In this document: positions 18,085 to 24,786 of the stretch, in pieces
Layout of the letters: each line of letters begins with the position of its first letter
How positions within the stretch are numbered: position 1 is the first letter of the stretch
Assembly (NCBI RefSeq): GCF_003991195.1
Contig: NZ_RCWL01000002.1
Span: 559,371 to 610,462, forward strand
Direction: 5' to 3'
DNA: 51,092 nucleotides
Source of the DNA: Gynurincola endophyticus
GTDB lineage: Bacteria > Bacteroidota > Bacteroidia > Chitinophagales > Chitinophagaceae
Made by a program: the position numbers and the translations under genes
Notes under the pieces: model-generated
The model's input: only the letters and a program-made list of their open reading frames with translations
Databases searched by the model: none
What the model was told of the DNA's origin: nothing

Positions 18085-18954
18085 TTATTGATATAATGTT
18101 CCTGTATTCAAAACAGGTTGAGCAGATTTTTCACCACAAAGCACTACCATTAAATTGCTTACCATGGCAGCTTTTTTCTCTTCGTCTAATTCAACAATAT
18201 GTTTTTTAGACAACTGCTCCAAAGCCATTTCAACCATACCAACAGCACCTTCAACAATCTTAGCACGCGCACTTACAATTGCATGCGCCTGCTGACGCTG
18301 TAACATAGCTCCTGCAATTTCAGGCGAATAAGCCAGGTGAGAAATTCTTGCCTCGCGTATAATAATACCGGCCGGCGCTAATCGCTCATTTAACTCCTGC
18401 TCTAATAAATTATTCACAGCCTCACCCCCATTACGCAAAGTCAGCTGATCATTATTACCGTCGAAATCTTCATACGGACAGCTTGTTGCCAGATGACGAA
18501 TGGCAGCTTCACTCTGAACCTTTACATATCTGGAATAATCATCCACATCAAAAGTAGCTTTATACGTATTGGAAACCTGCCAAACGATAGCTGCTGCAAT
18601 TTCGATCGGGTTCCCCATCATATCGTTTACTTTCAATTGTGAACTTTCAAGATTCTGTGCACGTAATGAAAGCCTGGACACACCATACAGAGGGTTAACC
18701 CATAATAAACCGTTTTCTTTTACAGAACCTACATATTTACCGAAGAAAGTACAAACACGTGCATGGTTAGGATGAATAACCATAACACCTTTAAAAAGAA
18801 AAATGCTGACTATAAAAGAAAGAATAGCGTAAAAGGCAAAAATTCCTTTTTCCTGTATGCCGGCATTCACGAAAAAATAAACACTAAGACCTAATAATGC
18901 TAACGCTACCAAAAGCGCTAAATAGCCTGAAATTGGTTTGAATACTTTTTCCAT
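18085..18954 (-). CDS. SPFH/Band 7 domain membrane protein
   Basis: This is a stomatin/prohibitin-like membrane scaffold protein. Two hydrophobic segments near residues 10-30 and 37-57 precede an SPFH domain that opens with VIHPNHARVCTFFGKYVGSV and continues through IEIAAAIVWQVSN. A helical, Ala/Glu-rich part follows (RQQAHAIVSARAKIVEGAVG), which usually drives oligomerisation. The length of 289 residues is typical. It is the first gene of the pair with the Arc-like protein. The role is generally membrane microdomain organisation or stress response, and nothing here narrows it. Confidence 0.9.
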   Translation of the reverse strand: MEKVFKPISGYLALLVALALLGLSVYFFVNAGIQEKGIFAFYAILSFIVSIFLFKGVMVIHPNHARVCTFFGKYVGSVKENGLLWVNPLYGVSRLSLRAQNLESSQLKVNDMMGNPIEIAAAIVWQVSNTYKATFDVDDYSRYVKVQSEAAIRHLATSCPYEDFDGNNDQLTLRNGGEAVNNLLEQELNERLAPAGIIIREARISHLAYSPEIAGAMLQRQQAHAIVSARAKIVEGAVGMVEMALEQLSKKHIVELDEEKKAAMVSNLMVVLCGEKSAQPVLNTGTLYQ

Positions 18955-18982
18955 ATAGTTTGATTTAATATCAAAATGATAT

Positions 18983-19014
18983 CAAAAATATACATTTTGA
19001 ATAACAAATCCAAA
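18983..19014 (-). promoter_or_regulatory. Candidate promoter of the SPFH-Arc operon
   Basis: On the minus strand, a -33 TTTG (19011-19014) and a -7 box TATTTTTG (18983-18990) are separated by 20 bases, as expected for Bacteroidota. The SPFH ATG lies about 29 bases downstream. Confidence 0.6.
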
Positions 19015-19025
19015 TATTATCTTTG
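18996..19025 (+). promoter_or_regulatory. Candidate promoter of the secreted esterase gene
   Basis: A -33 TTTG (18996-18999) and a -7 box TATCTTTG (19018-19025) are 18 bases apart, and the ATG is at 19046. It interleaves with the divergent SPFH promoter, so the two may be coregulated or mutually exclusive. Confidence 0.6.
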
Positions 19026-19045
19026 ATATTACTAAAAGGTTCATT

Positions 19046-19870
19046 ATGAAAAAGTTACTCTCCCTAGCGCTGATTTTCTGGAGTTTTACTGCTGTTGCCG
19101 GAAAAGTAGATACGCTTGCCATACGTAGTCAGGCGATGAATAAAGACATTGCCACAGTAGTAATTGTACCACAGAATTACTATGCAGCCGTTGCTGCCGG
19201 AAAAAAATATCCCGTTCTTTATCTGTTACATGGTTATTCAGGTAATCATGCCTATTGGATTAAAGCCGCTCCGTTTTTAGCCACTAAAGCAGATGAACTC
19301 GAGATGATCATTGTTTGTCCGAACGGACAAAACAGCTGGTATTTTGATGCCCCTCAAAATCCGGCACTTCGATTTGAAACTTTCGTTGCCAATGAATTGG
19401 TAACGTATATCGATAAAAATTTTGCAACAATTCCTGACCGTTCGGGAAGAGCCATTACAGGTTTAAGTATGGGTGGTCATGGTGCACTATATTTAGCAAC
19501 ACGCCACCAGGAAGTATATGGTGCAGCCGGAAGTATGGCCGGCGGTGTAGACTTCAGACCTTTTCCTGAAAATTGGGAAATTAAAACCGCCTTGGGCACT
19601 ATAAAAAACAATCCGGAAAACTGGCGGATAAACACAGTTGTACACCAGGTAGAAAATTTAAAACCCGGAAAACTTGATTTAATTATTGATTGTGGCCAGG
19701 AGGATTTCTTTTTTGAAGTAAACCAACAGTTGCATAAAAAACTGAATGAACTGAAAATACCACATGATTACACAGTACGCCCTGGTGAACACAATGGCGA
19801 ATACTGGACGAATGCCATTCGTTATCAACTGGTGTTTTTTGCTGATTATTTTAGTAAAAGAATCAGGTAA
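19046..19870 (+). CDS. Secreted esterase of the esterase D/CE1 type
   Basis: The product is an exported alpha/beta-hydrolase related to feruloyl esterases and S-formylglutathione hydrolases. The signal peptide ends at TAVAG near residue 19. Visible sites are the oxyanion segment LLHGYSGNHAYW, the nucleophile Ser141 in GLSMGGHGAL, an acid near Asp220 in DCGQEDFF, and His249 in PGEHNGEYW. The signal peptide argues against a cytoplasmic formaldehyde-detoxification role and for carbohydrate or other ester hydrolysis. It is monocistronic, with a promoter at 18996-19025 and a terminator at 19901-19932. Confidence 0.88.
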   Translation: MKKLLSLALIFWSFTAVAGKVDTLAIRSQAMNKDIATVVIVPQNYYAAVAAGKKYPVLYLLHGYSGNHAYWIKAAPFLATKADELEMIIVCPNGQNSWYFDAPQNPALRFETFVANELVTYIDKNFATIPDRSGRAITGLSMGGHGALYLATRHQEVYGAAGSMAGGVDFRPFPENWEIKTALGTIKNNPENWRINTVVHQVENLKPGKLDLIIDCGQEDFFFEVNQQLHKKLNELKIPHDYTVRPGEHNGEYWTNAIRYQLVFFADYFSKRIR

Positions 19871-19900
19871 TCTATTTCAGTTTTTAATAATCTTTTCATC

Positions 19901-19932
19901 AACCTCTTGCGAATGTCGCAAGAGGTTTTTTT
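19901..19932 (+). terminator. Rho-independent terminator after the secreted esterase
   Basis: A perfect 12-bp stem aacctcttgcga (19901-19912) pairs with tcgcaagaggtt (19916-19927) around an atg loop, followed by a T run. Confidence 0.92.
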
Positions 19933-20071
19933 ATGTCGTAAAAAAATAATTCAGATTTATATCATCTGTTCAACTGGCAGATTCGTAAATAATACAGAAT
20001 ACTTGTTTTATTGACAACAACTGCATAAATAAAGAAAGAAATAATAGTACAAAAGCTGAATAAATAAGTTT

Positions 20072-20092
20072 TTAAAAGGAGATTCCTTTTAA
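20072..20092. promoter_or_regulatory. 9-bp inverted repeat upstream of the toxin-antitoxin-like pair
   Basis: The arms ttaaaagga (20072-20080) and tccttttaa (20084-20092) are perfect complements around gat. The repeat ends 21 bases before the ATG of the small gene, where an autoregulatory operator would be expected. A near-consensus -7 box (TAAGTTTT, 20065-20072) abuts it. No consensus promoter was found. Confidence 0.5.
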
Positions 20093-20113
20093 CACTAAAT
20101 CAAAAAATTAAAC

Positions 20114-20290
20114 ATGAAAGAAACAGATGAGATTAAAGCATTAAAAGAACTGGCGAAAAAAATAAGGAAAGAGAAGAAAAGTAAGGAAGAGATTCTGGCT
20201 TTTTTTCAATCAGCCAAAATATTAACCAAAAATGGAAACTTTACAAAACCATACAAAAATCTCAATAAAATTTTCATTAATAAAAAATAA
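20114..20290 (+). CDS. Small charged protein, putative antitoxin partner
   Basis: This is a 58-residue frame starting MKETDEIKALKELAKKIRKE. It is mostly helical and Lys/Glu-rich, with a C-terminal GNFTKPYKNL segment, and has no signal peptide or membrane segment. Its stop is followed after 3 bases by the ATG of the toxin-like frame, a spacing typical of toxin-antitoxin pairs with the antitoxin first. From memory, small genes with a similar GNFT-PY tail accompany homologues of the downstream protein, but I could not check this. It uses no Trp codon and is intact under the standard code. The function is inferred from position. Confidence 0.6.
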   Translation: MKETDEIKALKELAKKIRKEKKSKEEILAFFQSAKILTKNGNFTKPYKNLNKIFINKK

Positions 20291-20293
20291 TCT

Positions 20294-20929
20294 ATGTACA
20301 GAAAAAGACCCAACTTAATGATTGGATTTCATGGATGTGATTTAAAAACGAGCAACAGGCTAGTATTTAATCCACAACATATTAAGATAAGTCAGTCTGA
20401 TTACGATTGACTAGGTCATGGCTTTTATATTTGAGAAAATAATTTACAAAGAGCTCATCAATGAGCATTTGATAAGAGTAAAAGAGATGCTCGTTTCAAA
20501 CCATCAGTAGTCGGAGTAGTTTATACGCTCGATAATTGTCTTGATTTTACCGATTCGGAATTTATTGAATTAATCAGCTGTTATTTTGAAGCAATGAGAG
20601 CTGAATTACAATTATATGGTAAGATTCTACCTCAGAATAAAAATAGCAAAACCGACCTATATCATGACCTGATTCTTCGAGAACTTGACTGCTCAGTAAT
20701 TGAATACCTACATACTCAGATTGCGCTGCAAATCAGTTCAAAAGAGCTATTCGAACAAACGATGATTCATCAATCTTTTGATACGGTAAGAGGAATCTTC
20801 ACCGAAGGCGGGCCTGCATTTGAAGGAGCGGGCATTCAGGCAAAAAATCATATTCAGGTCTGCATCAGAAATCTTAATTGTATCAAAGGATTCTTTATTC
20901 CCAGAAAGGAATACCGGTTTCCCCGGTAG
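20294..20929 (+). pseudogene. ADP-ribosyltransferase-like toxin frame with three in-frame TGA codons at Trp sites
   Basis: One continuous 212-codon frame runs from ATG 20294 to TAG 20927, broken only by TGA at 20408, 20432 and 20462 (codons 39, 47 and 57). With TGA read as Trp it gives MIGFHGCD near residue 9, then YDWLGHGFYIWENN (37-50) and AHQWAFDK. Later come DTVRGIFTEGGPAFEGAG and a C-terminal HIQVCIRNLNCIKGFF. I recognise this arrangement from a bacterial family that I believe is ART-like and toxin-like, in which these three positions are tryptophan. The frame holds no TGG. Under the standard code only fragments are made, the longest from ATG 20594. It may be a recoded gene or a pseudogene. 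Confidence 0.7.
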
Positions 20930-20971
20930 TGCTCTTGTACTTCTGCAACGCTATCATCTTTTTTTAAAAGA

Positions 20972-22060
20972 TCAATGATTTCTTATGCTCACAGATATCA
21001 GCTTGTAACCTTTATCCGTCCGTAAAAACTCAAAATGATCTTGCGGTAAATTCTTTTTGGTAGGATAGGAAATCACCACTTGCATTACAGGATAAATCCA
21101 ATCTTTGGATTCGCCGCAGTTATTGAAATACTTATCATACGCGGCTCCCTCATATAGAAAAGGATTCAATCCATCTGAAGTAATAAAATACTCACTTTCA
21201 GGTTCGTTGATCTGTAATAAAGTTTTCTTCAACTGATCAAACTTTTTCGTAACCATTGCAGCTTTTGAATAATACAACCATTCTCCACCAGATCCATCTA
21301 TAACTGTATCCATCAAATAATCGCTGAGTTTATCTTGCGTAAAATTCTTAAACAACTCATTTGATAACCAGTACCTGAATTCTTTCTCAAAGTCAATAAA
21401 CGAAAGATACTCGCCTGTTGATGACAAAAAACTTCTTCTGGTACTATCAGCGTTTATCTGATTACTTTTCTGTATCGAAAAGAGGTTGAGGGTATAAGGC
21501 TCTGTAAAATCGTTGATCAAAATATTATTCAGCGTGTCTAACAAAATTATTTCTCCTCCCTTCCAGCTAAAATGATTACAACCGCTATGTTCTTCCTTAT
21601 CCCAATATTCTTTCTGCGCATTTTTTAACGCCACGATCAATCCGTTTCTTACAGGCTGGATATCATTATATTCAGCAGGAATAACAACTTCGCCCTGTTT
21701 ATTAAAAATTCCGGCCTTGTCTGTTTTTAAATCTTTAAAACGAATAAAGCCTTCGTTCTCACAGTCAGGCATATTATCCCGGATATATAAACTGTCTGTT
21801 CCGAATTTTCTTTCTGACTTTAACAAGTAATAGCTCAGCCAGCTTCCGTTGATTTCTTCTACGACTGAGAGTATATCATCAAATTTTGCAGCAGTAGTGA
21901 ACCCCGAAAAACGGGCTTCAATTTTGACTTTACCTTGCTTATCTTTATAACCGATTAAGCTTGAATCGGTATTGTAAAAAGAGAACCAGGTATCTTTTTT
22001 CTGAGCAGACAAATCTTTATTAAAAAAAGCAACTAACAGCATTATTATACCAAATCTCAT
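20972..22060 (-). CDS. Secreted WG-repeat-like protein of unknown function
   Basis: The ATG at 22060 gives a signal peptide (MRFGIIMLLVAFFNKDLSAQ); an ATG at 22090 adds ten residues before it. Short repeats such as IGYKDKQGKVKIEARFSGF and AGIFNKQGEVVIPAEYNDIQ resemble WG-type beta repeats, in which a residue pair, a Gly and an I/V-P-x-x-Y segment recur. The C-terminal 100 residues look like a separate alpha/beta domain ending in a typical secreted-protein strand. The gene uses TGA as its stop, which is relevant to the recoding question for the converging gene at 20294. No function can be assigned. Confidence 0.75.
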   Translation of the reverse strand: MRFGIIMLLVAFFNKDLSAQKKDTWFSFYNTDSSLIGYKDKQGKVKIEARFSGFTTAAKFDDILSVVEEINGSWLSYYLLKSERKFGTDSLYIRDNMPDCENEGFIRFKDLKTDKAGIFNKQGEVVIPAEYNDIQPVRNGLIVALKNAQKEYWDKEEHSGCNHFSWKGGEIILLDTLNNILINDFTEPYTLNLFSIQKSNQINADSTRRSFLSSTGEYLSFIDFEKEFRYWLSNELFKNFTQDKLSDYLMDTVIDGSGGEWLYYSKAAMVTKKFDQLKKTLLQINEPESEYFITSDGLNPFLYEGAAYDKYFNNCGESKDWIYPVMQVVISYPTKKNLPQDHFEFLRTDKGYKLISVSIRNH

Positions 22061-22151
22061 AACATTACTATTTAATTGACCGATAGTCATCTTTCTTTTT
22101 TGAATACGTTATGCAGTTTATACAAGAAGTATCCTGTATCGCTTTACAGGT

Positions 22152-22183
22152 AAAATAAAAAAGGAGGTTTTAATAACCTCCTG
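22152..22183 (-). terminator. Rho-independent terminator of the MORN-like gene
   Basis: On the minus strand aggaggtt pairs with aacctcct around the stop codon region and is followed by six T residues. Confidence 0.8.
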
Positions 22184-22853
22184 TATTTCCTTCCCGAACT
22201 TTAATTTTTTTCTTACCGGCGTTTTGTTTCTCAAACTCCAGCACCTCTTTAGGCTTGGGAACTTCTTTCTTATTACCGGGTGCATTTTGTTGTTGCGCTA
22301 ATTTTTCTTCGGCCAACTTCCGCGAATCCTGCATTAGTTCACCTCTTTTATACAGTTCTGTAGCAATGAGCCTTCCATTAGAAGGATCATAGTACTTCCA
22401 ATAACCGTGTTTTATAGCTCCTCCTTCATTCTTGACAATTACTTCTTCATAAGCGCCAAAAACATCGGGGCTTTCCACCATGATGGTATCATATTCTTTA
22501 TTGGGATTAATCGCCAGCCACTCCTGTTCTAACCGGAGTGCACCTAAATTGGTGAAGTAAACACATTTACCGCTTTTCATACCCCATTTGTAGTTTTCTA
22601 CTCCAACAAGGTCACCCATTAGGCTAAACATTCGCCATTCACCTTCTTTTTTGTCATAAGAAAACCATCCTTCTTCTTCATATCCCTGTTCACCGCGCAA
22701 ACCTTCTACTTTGATCACCCAGGGGCCATGCTTACGTCCGACCATATCCTGGCGGTTGATCGTATCACCATCTTTAGTTAACTCAAATGATTTCCACTGT
22801 GCTGTGGCAGCAACACACAAAAAGATCGCTATTAATGATAATATATAACGCAT
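22170..22853 (-). CDS. Secreted MORN/YwqK-like repeat protein
   Basis: A signal peptide of about 18 residues (ending VAATAQ) precedes several short beta units of the MORN type, such as GRKHGPWVIKVEGL, KKEGEWRMFSLMGDLVG and IKHGYWKYYDPSNGRLI. The C-terminal 60 residues are Lys/Glu-rich and probably disordered. MORN-like repeats of this sort are common in Bacteroidota secreted proteins and are usually of unknown role. The gene has its own terminator and lies 109 bases upstream of the WG-like gene on the same strand. It is divergent from the parvulin gene. Confidence 0.75.
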   Translation of the reverse strand: MRYILSLIAIFLCVAATAQWKSFELTKDGDTINRQDMVGRKHGPWVIKVEGLRGEQGYEEEGWFSYDKKEGEWRMFSLMGDLVGVENYKWGMKSGKCVYFTNLGALRLEQEWLAINPNKEYDTIMVESPDVFGAYEEVIVKNEGGAIKHGYWKYYDPSNGRLIATELYKRGELMQDSRKLAEEKLAQQQNAPGNKKEVPKPKEVLEFEKQNAGKKKIKVREGNTGGY

Positions 22854-22936
22854 AACATTCCTCTTACTCTTAAATTAACAATAAATCAGCCAAAAAAGTA
22901 TATCCTGGAGGAGATTTTGATAATTTTAACGACAGA

Positions 22937-23584
22937 ATGAGGATTATGAGTGTAAAAATACTAATAACATTTTTGATTTTTCTGCTGCCGGCACCGGATA
23001 TGGTCGCCCAGAACTGGGCACAGATCAAAAAAGACATTGAAACTTCTAAAAACAGCCCTTTGTACGTCAAGGACATTTTGAAGAAACCGTTTTCTATCGA
23101 CACCGTAGCAATAGCTCGTTTAAGCGAATTTGAGTCGTTTAAAGACAGTATTGCATTTCATGGTGAATTGGGTAAAGTATACGGGCCTTTTGGCAAGGAA
23201 CAGTACTTAATTCAGGTATTAGCGGAAAATCCGAATCAGTTTAACCGCGTGGGTCAGATTTTCATTGATACGGCGATCATTTATTATCCCCGTGCTGACT
23301 CGTTGGCAAATTTCATTATCCGTCAGATAGCGATTGGCAACAGAAGCTTCGAAGATATGGCTTCTACTTACTCGATGGGAGGTGAAGGCGCCACACAGGG
23401 TGATTTGGGTTGGATTGCTGCAGGATACACTTTGCCCCAGCTTGACAAAGCATTACTGGAAAAAGAAAAGGGTGACTTATTCAAAATGTGGACACGTAGA
23501 GGAGTTCATATCATCCGAAAATCTGACCATACACAAACCTTTAGAGGGTATGCCCTGTTACTGATGATCAGATGGAAATCATAA
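22937..23584 (+). CDS. Exported parvulin-type peptidyl-prolyl cis-trans isomerase
   Basis: The product is likely a periplasmic folding helper. The signal peptide runs MSVKILITFLIFLLPAPDMV and then AQ; starts at 22937 and 22946 are both possible. A PpiC-like domain covers residues 95-205, with VGQIFIDTA, RSFEDMASTYSMGGEG, GDLGWIAAGYTLPQLDKAL and the closing VHIIRKSD. At about 215 residues it is a short single-domain form without an obvious SurA-like N domain. It converges on aroQ with 2 bases between the stops. Confidence 0.85.
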   Translation: MRIMSVKILITFLIFLLPAPDMVAQNWAQIKKDIETSKNSPLYVKDILKKPFSIDTVAIARLSEFESFKDSIAFHGELGKVYGPFGKEQYLIQVLAENPNQFNRVGQIFIDTAIIYYPRADSLANFIIRQIAIGNRSFEDMASTYSMGGEGATQGDLGWIAAGYTLPQLDKALLEKEKGDLFKMWTRRGVHIIRKSDHTQTFRGYALLLMIRWKS

Positions 23585-23586
23585 AC

Positions 23587-24012
23587 TTATTTGTTCAGGT
23601 ATAGAAAATGTTCAATGGCCAGAACATATCCGTTCAGACCCATTCCGATAATAGAACCTATAGATTTTCCTGAAACATGTGATAAATGTCTGAAAGGCTC
23701 ACGCGCGTGTACATTTGAAATATGTACTTCAATAACCGGTGTTTTGATAGCGGCAATCGCATCCCCGATCGCTACGGAAGTGTGGGTATAAGCGGCAGGA
23801 TTTAAGATAATGCCGTCAGATTCAAACCCATACTTTTGTAAAGCATCCACTATTTCTCCTTCAATATTCGATTGAAAATATTCGAATTGCACCGCAGGGT
23901 ATTTTTCCTGCAGCTCCAGATAGAAAGAGTTGAAATCCTGATTACCATAAACACCGGGTTCACGTTTACCAAGAAGATTCAGATTGGGACCGTTTATAAT
24001 AATTAGTTTCAT
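23587..24012 (-). CDS. aroQ: Type II 3-dehydroquinate dehydratase
   Basis: This is the third step of the shikimate pathway: it dehydrates 3-dehydroquinate to 3-dehydroshikimate in the cytoplasm. The 141 residues match the small type II enzyme. Seen are IINGPNLNLLGKREPGVYG with catalytic Arg17 and Tyr22, SNIEGEIVDALQ, the NPAAYTHTS substrate loop (71-79), and ISNVHAREPFRHLS with catalytic His102. The neighbours are not shikimate genes, so it appears to be a solitary gene. Confidence 0.96.
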   Translation of the reverse strand: MKLIIINGPNLNLLGKREPGVYGNQDFNSFYLELQEKYPAVQFEYFQSNIEGEIVDALQKYGFESDGIILNPAAYTHTSVAIGDAIAAIKTPVIEVHISNVHAREPFRHLSHVSGKSIGSIIGMGLNGYVLAIEHFLYLNK

Positions 24013-24097
24013 GAAAGTAATGAGTGTGAGGTTTAAAGTTAGGAAAAATGAATAAAAGAGAAAGTTTAATCTATGTGTAATTTTTTACGTAAATAAT

Positions 24098-24117
24098 CCG
24101 GAGTCTTAAGACTCCGG
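24098..24117. repeat. Perfect 20-bp palindrome next to a decayed transposase
   Basis: The sequence ccggagtcttaagactccgg is fully self-complementary. It has no adjacent T tract on either strand, so it is a poor terminator. RAYT transposases recognise palindromic repeats beside their genes, and a RAYT-like remnant starts 42 bases away. Confidence 0.5.
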
Positions 24118-24158
24118 GGTGGTTTCAGGCACTTCACTGCGGTTTGATGTGCACTATA

Positions 24159-24726
24159 CTATACTATTCCATCCACCTCATCTTTGCATTGAGCAGATCC
24201 TATTTCTGATACCTCGTCTACATTACGTATCAGATGATATGCCATCGCACTCGAACACCTTCAGTATATTGCCTCCCATACAAGTCCTTCACAAACCGGC
24301 TGTTGATGCAGCCAATCTAATATCTGTTCAAACACTTTAGTATCATCAATCACCCTGCAACGGGTTCCATATTTCCAGAACTGAAAATACTTCACTTTTT
24401 GATGTACACTACCTTCATTCATACATCCAACTGACCCAACGCTCACGGCAAGGATGCTGTAAGTCGTTAATGACATCATTACTAATAAGTCTGAAACTTT
24501 GTTTTTTAAAACATCTTATTAAATAAGAAGGATCTCCCTCCAGGGTAAATAACAAGTACAACTTAAACTTTAAAATAAGATATCCCTGCAATTGCATATG
24601 TTTCTGCTTACGGCAATAATACAAACTGTCTAATATAGTATCACAAATTTCACGATGGCAGAAGACCTCTAACCCCTCAATGGTATCCATTTCTGCATAA
24701 TAAAAAATGATGGTTGTTTCATTTAA
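24159..24726 (-). pseudogene. Remnant of a RAYT/IS200-like tyrosine transposase
   Basis: The minus strand encodes a broken transposase of the REP-associated (Y1_Tnp) type. Piece one (to 24415) reads HREICDTILDSLYYCRKQKH and then QLQGYLI, where relatives continue into the catalytic His-x-His; here that becomes KFKLYL, so both histidines are lost. A frameshift near 24415-24470 leads into piece two, with KYFQFWKYGTRCRVIDDTKV and ILDWLHQQPVCEGLVW, matching the family's QFW and IHxNPV blocks. A TGA at 24261 then interrupts a final RCSSA segment. No start codon opens the frame. It is inactive, and the family call rests on motif resemblance. Confidence 0.65.
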
Positions 24727-24756
24727 TTATATACGAAAAACAGTTGTTCTGAGATT

Positions 24757-24784
24757 AAAAAAGGCCGCAATTGCGGCCTTTTTT
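24757..24784. terminator. Rho-independent terminator of carA
   Basis: A 28-base palindrome with an aaggccgcaattgcggcctt core has A6 and T6 flanks and lies just past the minus-strand carA stop. Confidence 0.9.
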
Positions 24785-24786
24785 AT

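Larger units (their letters stand above)
18968..19029. repeat. Three copies of ATATCAAA in a divergent promoter region
   Basis: Two direct copies start exactly 11 bases apart, one helical turn (18968-18975 and 18979-18986), and one inverted copy lies at 19022-19029. They overlap the candidate -7 boxes of both the SPFH operon and the secreted esterase. Spacing of 11 bases suits Arc-type half-sites, and an Arc-like gene is in the adjacent operon. Confidence 0.55.

Noticed and set aside
20408-20464. Selenocysteine as the reading of the three TGAs
   Set aside because: The family has Trp, not Cys, at these places as I remember it, and no hairpin of the bacterial selenocysteine insertion type was evident just downstream.
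20594-20929. Stand-alone 111-residue gene starting at 20594
   Set aside because: It is the C-terminal half of the frame that begins at 20294 in the same phase; homologous motifs continue upstream through the three TGAs.
24261-24263. TGA in the transposase remnant as further evidence for UGA=Trp recoding
   Set aside because: The remnant also has a frameshift and lost its catalytic residues, so one TGA there is ordinary decay and the matching family position is not clearly Trp.
24119-24340. 73-codon plus-strand frame in the transposase remnant
   Set aside because: The minus strand shows recognisable transposase blocks over the same bases.
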